The notes under the pieces: generated by a model
Told to the model about the DNA's origin: nothing
The model's input: the letters and a program-made list of their open reading frames with translations, nothing else
The model's database searches: none
Program-made: the position numbers and the translations under genes
Assembly: GCA_905221605.1 (NCBI GenBank)
Contig: CAJNDS010002243.1
Coordinates: 250,001 to 314,000, forward strand
From: Symbiodinium natans
Lineage: Eukaryota > Sar > Dinophyceae > Suessiales > Symbiodiniaceae
DNA length: 64,000 nt
Direction of reading: 5' to 3'
Part shown: one piece after another, positions 51,271 to 61,204 of the stretch
Layout: each line of letters starts with the position of its first letter
How positions within the stretch are numbered: position 1 is the stretch's first letter

Positions 51271-51945
51271 GACGTACGTAGAATCGATGGCTTGCGTGTG
51301 GCAACTGAGAAAGCACACGCACAGGCCAGGGGCCCTCCAATCTCTGCACCATAGCCTGGCCCTTTTTTTTGTTTTAGGGTTTAGGGTTTAGGGTTTAGGG
51401 TTTTCTTTTGTACTCTTCGGTTGCTCTAGGGTCTCGCTGAAGTCCACCGGCCCCTGTCGCAGGTTGCTCCACTCGGCCAACAACTACGTCTCGTCTCCAG
51501 CGCCTTGGCCGTTGCTGGCATTTCTGGGAGTAAGAGAGGGAGCCTTCTAAGGGACCTTAGGGGTCATTTGTTTGGGCTATTCAGGGGCCACTTAGGCACA
51601 GCGAGACTATGGAAGGTATATATATATATATATATATAGGGGTTATTGTAGGGCAAGAAGTGGGCTTCAACCTTTCTAGTCCTCCCCCTTCCCCCTCCTC
51701 CACCCTTTGATTTTCGGATTGCAATCCTCAACCCTGTATTTCGCCTAGCTTTTGGGGCAATCATCTGACCTTTTCCGGGTTGCGTTGCAGGCTCAGTAGC
51801 AAGCTGCTGTGGGCTAATTTACCTAAGACCCCGAGATGCATCTTTATGCAGACGGCCTCCAAGAAAGTTCCCTAAACCCTATACCCTAAACCCTAAACCC
51901 CATACCCTAAACCCTAAACCCTAAACCCAAAACCCTGAGCCCCAG

Positions 51946-52023
51946 GTCTACTTCGCTGCCTTTGCGGCCCTCGCTTCGGTCACCCGCAAGAACGACTCGG
52001 TTGTTTTGGTTGGATTTTACAGG
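51946..52023 (+). CDS. Exon candidate, hydrophobic
   Basis: After CTGAGCCCCAG|, 26 codons begin VYFAAFAALASVTRKNDSVV and go on LVGFYR, ending at AGG|GTGTTT. Phase 0/0. Could be a membrane segment followed by a loop. Confidence 0.52.
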
Positions 52024-52535
52024 GTGTTTGGGGTTGTAGGGTTCAGAGACTCCTTGGGGTTTAGGGTTAAGGGTCTAGGGTTTAGGGTTTAGGGTTTAGG
52101 GTTTATTTTTTCACGCACTGCTTTCCGGGGGCACCCTGTGATTCTGTCGGGATTCCTGGCTCGGATGCCTTTGAAGCCTGTATAAACCCTGAACCCTAAA
52201 GAGAACCGCTGCCCACATCATGGAGGGTCCCTAAACCCTAAACCCTAAACCCGAAACCCTAAAATGAAGGGCTTGGGGAGCCAGTATGAAGAATAGCAAA
52301 ACCCCCTCACCCCGATGCCACCGCCACCTAGACCATCCAACGCCCAAAACCCCTAGACGGGCTTAGGGTCTAGGGATAGGGATTACGTTTTCAGGGTGTA
52401 GGGCTTAGGGTTTAGTAACCCTTGCACCCTTGAGCCTTGAGCAAGGGAAAGCGGGAGAAAGCACCAGGCCGTTTTTCCTGAAGCCTCGACCTTAAACCCT
52501 ACACCCTAAATGCTAAACCACCACTGCAGTGTCAG

Positions 52536-52589
52536 GTCGTGGGCGCGTGCCTTATTTATCGTCTCGAGCATGTGAAGGCGGGGGAAGGA
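52536..52589 (+). CDS. Exon candidate
   Basis: After CTGCAGTGTCAG|, 18 codons read VVGACLIYRLEHVKAGEG and end at GGA|GTCTGT. The frame stays open for another 25 codons. Phase 0. Confidence 0.42.
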
Positions 52590-52629
52590 GTCTGTCGATG
52601 TTACGGCTTCTGGGGCATATATTTGGAGG

Positions 52630-52745
52630 TTCAGGCTACTTATAACTTATAACTCCAACTACAGCTGTACTTATAAGCCCCCTGAGTCCCCTAAGTAGGT
52701 TAATTAGAAGTAGACTTTTGGTTAGCAGTACCCAGGAACTTCCAA
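52630..52745. mobile_element. Dispersed repeat, inverted copy
   Basis: Related to 12955-13072 and 48628-48732 through CCCCTAAGTAGGTTA. Confidence 0.5.
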
Positions 52746-52831
52746 GCAGGGCCCAGATATTCAGGCTGCTGCATCCTAATGGGGTCGATGGCGTGCTCTC
52801 CGCGCCGCACCTTGTGCCAGGAACGCGCTTG

Positions 52832-52970
52832 TGAGCTAGGTAGGATAAGGGGAAGCCCTGAAAAGGGAGCCCTTCTTAACCCTCTTCTGGCTCTCTTAAA
52901 CAGGGACCTTATTCAGAGGGCTATATCCCCGAGGGCCCCCCTAATCCTATCCGCTATTGTGAGCCTTTGA
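52832..52970. mobile_element. Dispersed repeat without array
   Basis: Contains CTAGGTAGGATAAGGGG, then CCCTTCTTAACCCTCTTCTG. The copy at 55720-55835 has the same ends of this segment but a C-rich array in the middle. Confidence 0.75.
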
Positions 52971-53099
52971 GCAAGAAGATTCCTCCGCATGTTAGGGACT
53001 GGGGCTCTTTCCGTTTGGATTGTGCCTGGACTTTTCGCAAATAGGGAAGGTCATCATGACTCCACTCTGCTATACTAGCCACTGCTGACCCTCCCTGCA

Positions 53100-55470
53100 C
53101 TAGATGGGAACTAGCTGGCGACACGGGCTCGCAGAAGCTCTGAGAGCGTCGCCGTTAGCGATTCGGCATGCGTACGTCGCCTAGGCGAGAGTGACAGAGG
53201 CACGCAGAAACGCCGAGAGGGTCGTCGTTTTTGATGTGGAATGCGCGCATAGGCGAGAGTCTCAAAACCTAAAACCAAAAACATCGAAAACTCTTCTTTA
53301 AATCCGCGCACATGCATAAATAGATAAAACAAATAAATAAGGAATTAATTAGTATATATATATATAATTATATATCTTTCCAGATACGTAAATGTTGGGG
53401 TTCTTAGGAAGCCAGAATCGTGGTTGGAGTTGCGGTTTAGGGTATCAGGGGGTATTTAGGGTACTTAGGGTGCTTACAACTTAGGGTACTTAGGGTATTT
53501 AGGGTTTTGGGTTTGAGTTTCGGGTAGGTTCTTCACCTACCCTTCCAGCGGCCTGCGCTTGAATACTTCGAGCGAAAGTTGGGGCTGGGCCCCTCACAAC
53601 TCAGACTGATATACCCCAAAGCAGCCACAAGCCTAGACTCGAAATTCCTAAAACCCAAAAAACCCTTAGTTAGAAAAGCCTAAAACAAGCCCTCAACCCC
53701 TAAACCCCAAAACCCTAAACCCCAAAAGGCTTAAAACCGGATTGCATAGGGTACCTCATTCCCTCATTCCCTACTAAGCACCAGGGAGTAAAGCCCTAAA
53801 GCAAACCCAAAACTCTCAAACCCCTCAAGCCCCCAGAAATTCAAGTTCGGGAGAGGTGTGCCAAAGAACCCCAAAACCCTCAAACCCCTCAAAACCCTCA
53901 AACCCCTCAAACCCACAAACCCCTCAAATCTCGTTGAATTATCTGAGCCCCGAAACAACCCCCCCGACGATCCAACACCCTCAAACCCTCAAGCCCCTAA
54001 AGCCTCACTAGTGGAGTAGGTAACCTTTAACCTTTTTGGGGGCAATATCATCACCTGACAATCCCGAAGGTTAACCTTTCGTTCCCCTAGGTACTGGACA
54101 ACTAACCCTAAACCCTAAACCCTAAACCCTAGAAACCATCAACGCCGGGAGAGGTGGCGCCAGTTCTGGAGAGCAGCATCAGCTCGGAAAGATGGCGCTT
54201 GACCCTTTCTCTGATGGAGAGCTGCGGTGTTGGGCTTGTATAGGGTTCAGGGTTTGGGTTTGTATAGGGTTCAGGGTTCAGGGTTCAGGGTTTAGGGTTT
54301 AGGGTTTAGGGTTTAGGGTTTAGGGCTTAGAGCTTAGGGTTTAGGGTTTAGGGTCTGGCGTTTGAGGGCTTAGTATATGGTCTTAGGGCGAAAAGGTTTA
54401 TACGCTAGAGGTTCTAGGGTTGTAGGGTTATGGCCCTGGACCCTAATCCCTAAACCCTGAACGTCCCGGCCTAGTAGCGAGTGCCTTGTGGCTCCTGGTT
54501 TTATAACCTCGAGGCCCTGCAAGACCTCCTGATTCAGTATTTTGAGGTTTTCGGTTTTGGCGTTCAGGGTTTACACGGTTTGTAGGGTTTATAGGCTTCA
54601 TAGGGTTCAGGCTGATTGGTTCAGGTTTTGTTTGTTGGGGGGGGGGGTTAGCGGTTATAGGGATTAATTGGGCTTGGGGTTTATAAGCTTCTTGCCTAAG
54701 GGCACTGAATGTGTTGCGGGGTTCAAGGCGTCGCGTTCTGGGGTTCAGGGGTGTGCATTGCTCAGAAGTTGGATGCCTTTGCCCGGAATCCTCAGCCACT
54801 AAGGCCAAGAACCCTGCCTCCAAATTACCCTTCCTGAAGCGCCTCATGATCCCCATAGTCCTGAACCCTAAACCCTCAACTTCCCCGGACCCAAGTTGCC
54901 CACAACATCAATGCCTGCACCCTTTAGGGTTTAGGGTTTAGGTTTAGGGTCATATGATGGGTCCCCTGAAGAAGCTGATGCATTAAGGCTTGGTTTTTTG
55001 TTTATGCCAACGTCAGAAGCCTAGACAGAGTTGGCAGGTCCTAGGTGAACCTTTGACCAGACTCCGCTCCTCATGTTGTTGCCGCTTAGGTCTAGGGTTG
55101 AGGAGGGCTTAGGGTTTGAGGGTTCAGGGTTTAGGTTTGAGGGTTTAGGGTTTTCGGGGCTTTAGGTTTATATTCTCCGGGGAAACCAAACGAGGCTGCC
55201 TTCCTAAGGGCGCTTTCCCTTTTCCACCGAAAGTCTCCTTAGAAGCTCACCCTTGTTCGGGCTCCCTGCCTTAGAACCTCTCAACCTCAGACTCTCCAGC
55301 CATTCACACCACCGCCTGGAAGTACTGGGGAAGACGAAAGAGCAGCCCCGAACGAAACCCTAAACCCTAAACCCTAAACCCTAAACCCTAAACCCTAAAC
55401 CCCCAATCTCGTAGAATTGAGAAACGTGCATCTGTGGGTCCCCTCATTATCCCCTACCCTGAAGTGCATC
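53100..55470. other. Region without exon call
   Basis: Holds a TA microsatellite (53353-53372), proline-poor minus frames up to 137 codons (54443-54856) with no domain, a hairpin repeat at 54014-54095 (GTAACCTTTAACCTTT/AGGTTAACCTTTCG), and small arrays. Confidence 0.45.
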
Positions 55471-55476
55471 CCGCAG

Positions 55477-55515
55477 GAGCCCCCTTTGCTCTTCCTGGCT
55501 GAGACACATCTTTGG
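55477..55515 (+). CDS. Exon candidate
   Basis: After GTGCATCCCGCAG|, 13 codons read EPPLLFLAETHLW and end at TGG|GTTTAGGG. Phase 0/0. G-rich array begins at the donor. Confidence 0.45.
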
Positions 55516-55539
55516 GTTTAGGGTTTAGGGTTTAGGGTT

Positions 55540-55552
55540 TAGGGTTTAGGGT

Positions 55553-55591
<39 letters not shown>

Positions 55592-55592
55592 G
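55540..55592 (+). repeat. Variant array TTGAGGG
   Basis: Seven consecutive TTGAGGG units follow TTTAGGG units. Confidence 0.95.
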
Positions 55593-55664
55593 GTTAGGGT
55601 TTAAGGTTTCGTGTTTTTCCGTAGTTCCTTCCACTAATGTGGCGAGATGCCCTAAGCCCCCAAG

Positions 55665-55726
55665 GATCGTGATGACCTGTCTGGTGGAGGTCGTCTCAGG
55701 CTCCGTGTACGTGCCCTGGGCTGCAG
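55665..55726 (+). CDS. Exon candidate, hydrophobic
   Basis: After GCCCCCAAG|, one base and then IVMTCLVEVVSGSVYVPWAA, ending at CAG|GTCCTAG. Phase 1 in, 1 out. Confidence 0.47.
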
Positions 55727-55835
55727 GTCCTAGGTAGGATCCCTAAACCCTAAACCCTAAACCCTAAACCCTAAACCCTAAACCCTGAACCCTTCTTAAC
55801 CCTCTTGTGGCTCTCTTAATCAGGGACCTTTATCC
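55720..55835. mobile_element. Dispersed repeat with an internal C-rich array
   Basis: CTAGGTAGGAT, then about seven CCCTAAA units, then ACCCTTCTTAACCCTCTTGTG. In 52832-52970 the array position holds about 20 bp of unique sequence instead, so the array replaced it. Confidence 0.72.
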
Positions 55836-55887
55836 CCTAGCAGTTCCCAAGATCACCAACCTCACTGCTGTTTTCTTTCTGTAGCCC

Positions 55888-55981
55888 AGAGGGTCCACGT
55901 GTAGTACGATTATGAAATTAGGTACCCCAAAGCCATACCAAAAAGGGATTCCATAATGGCACTACAAATGAACCCTCTGGG
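55888..55981. mobile_element. GTAGTAC TIR family, copy 3
   Basis: CCCAGAGGGTCCACGTGTAG to CTACAAATGAACCCTCTGGG. See 15312-15420. Confidence 0.78.
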
Positions 55982-56574
55982 GTAGGGAATTCGGGAGCTA
56001 GGTGGATTCCATATGGGGGCACCTGCGCCCCCACCTCCCTACTAAGAACGAAGCAAGTTGAGGGCACTTGCTCCCCGAAAAGCTCTCATCATCACGTACC
56101 TCGAGTTTATATAACCCCAAACCCTAACCCTAAACCCTATAGACCTTAGACCCTAAACCCTCAACCCTAAACCCTAAACCCTAACCGTAGCGGGGTTGAA
56201 TTGCGAACTGCCATCCCCGTGTTATAATTTGGTCTTGTGGAGGCGCACTGGATAAGAGGCCATGTGGGCCTCTACCCTGACGTAAACCCTTTGAGCCCAG
56301 CTGAACCTCAACCCTCAACCCTAAACCCTAAGCCCTAAACCCTAAACCCCAAACCCTAAACCCCACACCCTGCGCTGTATCTTTCAGTTGGGCCGGAGTA
56401 GTAGAGCTCTGCGAGGGTTGAGAGGACTCAAGCATGCGGAGGTTCCATCTAAGTATCCTTAGCACGCAAGCTTTAGGGTCTTGAGTGTATCTTAGACCCT
56501 AAACCCGAAACCCTAAACCCCAAACTATATAAACCCTAAATCCTATAAGCCCTATACCCCAAGACAGGGTCCAG

Positions 56575-56806
56575 CGGTTCTTGGGACAGTTCGCACGCAG
56601 GGCATGGGCGCCTGGCCAGATGACCCTAAACCCTAAACCCTAAACCCTAAACCCTAAACCCTAAACCCTAAACCCTAAACCCTAAGCCCTAAACCCTAAA
56701 CCCTAAACCCTAAACCCTAAACCCCAAACGCAGGGCATGGGCGCCTGGCAAGATGAGCTCCGAGATGTCCTTGGCGTCTCCATGACGCTGGGACCCCGAA
56801 AGCCCG
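56575..56806 (+). CDS. Exon split by a telomere-like array
   Basis: After GGGTCCAG|, two bases and then VLGTVRTQGMGAWPD run into a C-rich array. After the array the duplicated 29-bp sequence restarts the same frame (TQGMGAWQDELRDVLGV, then SMTLGPRKP) and ends at CCCG|GTAAAG. Read as one piece without the array and one duplicate, the exon would be continuous. Splicing out the array would need a non-GT donor (for example CCA|GATGAC with acceptor CGCAG|GGC). Confidence 0.5.
56595..56756. repeat. C-rich array bracketed by a 29-bp direct repeat
   Basis: The sequence starting ACGCAGGGCATGGGCGCCTG is at 56595-56623 and 56728-56756, 28 of 29 bases alike. Between them are about 15 CCCTAAA units. Confidence 0.92.
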
Positions 56807-56839
56807 GTAAAGAAAGGTCCAGGACTTCCAGGGCCTTAC

Positions 56840-56975
56840 GGGTTTAGGGTTTAGGGTTTAGGGTTTAGGGTTTAGGGTTTACGGTTTAGGGTTTAGGGTT
56901 TAGGGTTTAGGGTCTAGGGTCTAGGGTCTAGGGTCTAGGGTCTAGGGTCTAGGGTTTAGGGTTTAAGTTTAGGGT
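56840..56975 (+). repeat. G-rich array with TCTAGGG patch
   Basis: About ten TTTAGGG units, then six or seven consecutive TCTAGGG units. Confidence 0.95.
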
Positions 56976-57401
56976 TTAAGGTTTGGGGTTAAGGCTTAAT
57001 GGTTGAGGGTTTAGTACGCAAGTAGGGGATCAGGTATCGTCCCTGAAGGCTTCGGAGGTATATAGGGTACCGGAGCCATGACGTCGTGGAAGGCCTCCTT
57101 TGCGCCGCTATACACCATGAAGCAACAAGCCCTACGAAACAAAGGAGCCCAATAAGCCTTACTGAACCCGAAAGCCTGTAAAACCCCAAACTCGAAAAAG
57201 ACCGTATGCTACAAGAGCCGAGTCTCAAATAGTTGCCCATGTGATCCCCTTTCAATCCCTATACGACGGTATGTCAGGGGTTGGGGTGAACTCACATATG
57301 TGATAAGTTCTCAGAGGCGGGAAACAGGGTGGCTCGCAAAATCTCCCAGAATGCATGCCTGAGGTAGGCCTACTACAGGCCTACTACTAAGGGACTGGAT
57401 G

Positions 57402-57486
57402 GCCCTAAACCCTAAACCCTAAACCCTAAACCCTAAACCCTAAACCCTAAACCCTAAACCCTAAACCCTAAACCCTAAACCCTAAG
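57402..57486 (-). repeat. C-rich telomere-like array
   Basis: Twelve near-perfect CCCTAAA units; the opposite-orientation array at 57592-57679 lies 105 bp to the right. Confidence 0.95.
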
Positions 57487-57591
57487 CCGGCAGCCAAAAT
57501 ACATGTTCCCTACATCGCATTCGGTCCTAAGTCTGCGCATTCTGAGCCACGGGTTAGAGGTCTCAGTAGCCCAGTGGTACCCTTTACCCAG

Positions 57592-57679
57592 TTTAGGGTT
57601 TAGGGTTTAGGGTTTAGGGTTTAGGGTTTAGGGTTTAGGGTTTAGGGTTTAGGGTTTAGGGTTTAGGGTTTAGGGTTTG
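57592..57679 (+). repeat. G-rich telomere-like array
   Basis: Twelve TTTAGGG units, nearly the same number as the inverted array at 57402-57486. Confidence 0.95.
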
Positions 57680-57903
57680 GCTGTAGATTCCCTTGTAAAG
57701 TAGCCAACCCCAGAAAGGGTGCCCTTATTATAACATGGTTACTAAGTTACTGGGCTAAGAGGTTGAGCTACAACTGCCCTGCTCTTTTTCATTTCAGGCT
57801 GCCAAGCCTTACCTCCTCGCCCCCCCCCCCCCCCCCCCCCAAGCCCTAACACTCCAACAACCCAAAAGCCTAAACCTTTCTTCAACCCTAAACCCTGACC
57901 AAG

Positions 57904-57974
57904 CCGAAAGAAGTTTGCGCAAAGCAGCCGAGGAAGAGCGTGACCTTTATCGGAGCTGCCTCTCGGAATTTCAC
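57904..57974 (+). CDS. Exon candidate, helical
   Basis: After CTGACCAAG|, two bases, then ERSLRKAAEEERDLYRSCLS and EFH, ending at CAC|GTTGAG (or 8 bp later at GAGG|GTTTTT). Strongly helical and charged. Confidence 0.48.
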
Positions 57975-58590
57975 GTTGAGGGTTTTTGGGCTTTGGGGCT
58001 GAAAAGGCCTGCGCCCGAAGACAAAGGAGAGGGTTTAGGGCTCAGGATTTAGGGTTTCGGGTTTCGGGTTTAGGGTTTCTGTGCTGCGCACCCGCCCCAA
58101 AAAGCACTTTTTCCGACTTAAAGCCACAAGGTGATCTAAGAGTCGGAACGCCTCGGGCGGCCCGGAAGCGTTGTACATAGGCTTTAGGGTTAAGGAGGTG
58201 GGCTGCTTAAGGGGTATAAGGAGAGACCCTAGTTCGGACCCTTTGTTTGTATTTCCCTGTACTATCTATACCTGGTACAGTCCCTATATCTCAATGTTGC
58301 GCGACATGTCCCCTCAGCTCCCTTAGGAGGGTACCTCCTCTAGGTCTCCCAGTGGTCTCTTTTTCCATTTTTGGGGCCTTAGGTTCCTTATCAAACTACC
58401 CAATACCAAAAAGGGAGCCCTTATTATTCCTAGGTTGCTGGGGATCCTAGTCATTTAGTCCCTTCAGCTGCAATGGAAGTTATGCACGGTCGCTGAACAT
58501 GGTCCCTTGCCTTCTCGGGAGGGTTGCGAAGTACCGGTCCTCGGCTCTGATCGGCCATAAAGGAGCTCCCCAATCAAGGGCCCACCTTCA

Positions 58591-59157
58591 GGGCCCATGT
58601 CACTACAGTGACAGCGCTGGATGAGAAACCTCTAAGTTTTGGCGAGGGTACCCTCGGTTTCTGAATTATGAAGCCCACTCAATTCCGGAATGATAGCCTC
58701 CACACTTGTGAGGGTACCCTCGGTTTCTCAACGAATTTCTTAATGGGATTCGAACTGGCAACGTGTCATTTAGTAAGGCGACGCCTTATCCATTAGACTT
58801 TAAATTAAAGAAATCGAGGGGCTGAGTTTCTTATTTGAGGGGGGGGGAGACTTTTCATTCAAGGGGGGGAGAGGCTGGATTTCTTAAATTGTTTTATGTC
58901 TAGAAACTGAGGGCGGTTGCCAAAAAACAACAAAAATAAGAAATTTAGGGCCCAGGATGAGGGTACCCTCGATTTCTTAATTTAGTCTTGCTCTCAATTT
59001 TCGCATTTTTAATCCGGGATCCGGCCGCGAGCATGCTCGTTTCGTAATCCGATGATTTCTTAATCAGTGCTGTCACTGTACCCAAGATCTTCAGGGTTTA
59101 GGGTTTAGGATTTAGGGTTTAGGGTTTAGGGTTTAGGGTTTAGGGCCATGTAACTAC
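58591..59157. mobile_element. Composite element with TACAGTGACAGC inverted ends
   Basis: TACAGTGACAGCGCTG near 58605 and its complement CAGTGCTGTCACTGTA near 59065-59080 bracket 480 bp. Outside lie similar flanks, GGGCCCATGTCACTAC (58591) and GGGCCATGTAACTAC (59143). Inside, GAGGGTACCCTCGGTTTCT occurs at 58644 and 58710 and, with one change, at 58959. It may be a SINE or a non-autonomous DNA element. Confidence 0.6.
58725..58795 (-). ncRNA. tRNA-like (A box/B box) segment
   Basis: On the minus strand it reads GTCTAATGGATAAGGC (D-arm and A-box-like, with a GTCT/AGGC stem) and, about 30 bp on, AGTTCGAATCCC (T-loop and B-box-like). The T stem and anticodon stem pair poorly, so it is not a functional tRNA. 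A tRNA-derived SINE head is the likeliest reading. Confidence 0.4.
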
Positions 59158-59169
59158 CCAAGAGCTTCA
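59079..59169. repeat. G-rich array bracketed by a 15-bp direct repeat
   Basis: TACCCAAGATCTTCA (59079-59093) and TACCCAAGAGCTTCA (59155-59169), 14 of 15 alike, flank about seven TTTAGGG units plus GGCCATGTAAC. Confidence 0.75.
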
Positions 59170-59896
59170 AGATTTCCAGGGCAGTCCCTACATGTTCCCA
59201 GCACCAGGCAGCTTTCATGGGCGCCATTGCAGCCCCGGCAGGCGGCATCATATACGACACTGGGTCGCACGTGGGTATGGGCAGTTCTCTAAAGTATGGT
59301 CCCTGTTATGGCTCCTATGTAATTTCAAAAAAGTACAGAGTTTTTGTTTTTACCACAAGAGGTATATACCATATATGGGAGAAATGGGAGAATTGCCCAT
59401 GTAGCGTAGGCATACTTGGACTGATGAAGAAGGACCCTGGTGTCTTTGTTGGTTTAGAGTTTAGGATTTAGGGTTTAGGGTTTGGGGCCTGCATTCTGTT
59501 ACAGACTTGTGTGAGAGGTAGGTTAGGTTTCAGGGTTTCGGGTTCCAGCCCCCGCCTCAATACTCAGAAGCCCTAAAGCCCCAAACCCGAAACCGCAAAC
59601 CCTAAACGCCCAACCCCAAATCCGACACCCCAAACCCCAAACCCCAAACCCCAAACCCTGAGCCCCAACTCCGCGTGAACCCTGAGATCCAAACCATAAA
59701 CCCAAACCCTAAGACCTAAACCCTAAACCCTAAACCCCAAGCCCTAAACCCCAAACCCTAAGCAGAAAGGACACGGTCGGACCCAAAGCCGCGGTGGTGC
59801 TAGGCACTGCTGCTTTTGAAGTCAGGGATTCCCGGGTGGATTTTGGGGGGTTTCGGGTTTAGGGTTTAGGGCTTTTAAAGTTCAAACGGGCCCCTC

Positions 59897-60439
59897 TTAG
59901 AGCCACAAAGAAGTTGCATCATTCACACAGGCTGCGAAATGCACACGAAGGTGCCACCCCACACAGGGGCCCTGCATGAACACACAACGGTGCACTGAAG
60001 GCGGCGGAGGCACAGCTGACAAGACATGAGCTAGGCGCATTCCCCGTTTTCGACAAGGTGCGGTGCTCCACTTGTCTGGCCATGAAATTCGCGTCGAGTC
60101 ATGCGCGAGGGACTGACTGGACCACCTCGTCCCGACACTCCCAAAAGTCGGCGCTTGAGCAGCCGAGAGCGCTTGCCATGTATCCACACCACTTTTGGGA
60201 GGGGTTTTAGGATTTTCGGGTGCGTTTGATTGTGGTGGAGTCCGGCTTGCTGATAGCGCGAAACCACCATCTTGCACTTGCAGACAGTTGGAGATCCCAG
60301 GAAACTGATCAAAGACGGAACGTGAATACAGGGTGGCACTCAGCTTACGTTTGGTTTGCAGCTTGATGTGGGTCAGCATGAGGTTGTGAGCACAAGAGAT
60401 CACTTCGGGAAGGTGCAGAAAGGCAACGTTAGCGCGCAT
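59897..60439 (-). CDS. Minus-strand open frame, 180 codons, unknown
   Basis: ATG at 60439 (MRANVAFLHLPEVISCAHNL) and a stop just inside 59897. Another minus frame of 102 codons overlaps. Content is not biased to repeats, but no motif is recognised and there is no visible splice support. It could be a retrocopy or chance. Confidence 0.35.
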   Translation of the reverse strand: MRANVAFLHLPEVISCAHNLMLTHIKLQTKRKLSATLYSRSVFDQFPGISNCLQVQDGGFALSASRTPPQSNAPENPKTPPKSGVDTWQALSAAQAPTFGSVGTRWSSQSLAHDSTRISWPDKWSTAPCRKRGMRLAHVLSAVPPPPSVHRCVFMQGPCVGWHLRVHFAACVNDATSLWL

Positions 60440-61029
60440 GTCGTTTAGGGTTTAGGGTTCTTGGGGTTCAAATCTCCCGAACGCTCGGAAGGCAGCTCTT
60501 TCATGGCCATCGGCTATTCCCTGATGGGCCTCGCGACCGTTTCGGGGGGTAGCCTTTCCCCAACACTGTCGCCGGGGCTGCAGAGAGTTTAGGGTTTAAT
60601 TTGGTTTCAGGGTTTAGGAAACGCTTTCAGCCCAATCCTCTATAAATCCCTGATCCCCACCCAGATAACCCTTGAGGGGCGTTCTGCAGTTCAAGCTAGG
60701 ACGGTTTCAGGCGGGTAGTTTCTCAATGTTATGTGGGTTTACCGTTCAGGGTTAGGGACTAGGGTGGAGAGGTTCAGAGATAGTTCCTTTATATCCTAGA
60801 TACACCTCATCTAGGCTGGAGAGGTTTAGTGATTGTTCTTTTATATCCTACACCTCATAGAAACCTTATGGGAGGTTTCCTCCTCCCCTCCTGAACTCTC
60901 CCTAGTACCGAACTCCATCCTTTAGGCACTCTGCGTCTTCTTCTTTGTCAAAGGTCTCAGGGTTGAAAGGTTGAGGGCTGATCCAAGATTACCAGCATGC
61001 CTTCGCAACCCTGCACCTACACCCCAAAC

Positions 61030-61146
61030 CCCCAACTCCTAAACCCCTAACCCCTAACCCCTAACCCCTAACCCCTAACCCCTAAACCCTAAACCCTAAA
61101 CCCTAAACCCTAAACCCTAAACCCTAAACCCTAAACCCTAAACCCT
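61030..61146 (-). repeat. C-rich array with CCCCTAA patch
   Basis: Six consecutive CCCCTAA units, then about nine CCCTAAA units. Confidence 0.95.
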
Positions 61147-61164
61147 GAGCCCTTCACTGCGAAG

Positions 61165-61204
61165 CCCATCAAGATTTTCCTGCGCCTCGCCATGAAGCAG
61201 GAAA
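61165..61204 (+). CDS. Exon candidate
   Basis: After CACTGCGAAG|, it reads PIKIFLRLAMKQE and ends at GAAA|GTTGTC. Directly downstream of a C-rich array. Confidence 0.37.

Noticed and set aside
58725-58795. Functional tRNA gene
   Set aside because: T and anticodon stems do not pair; kept only as a tRNA-like SINE segment.
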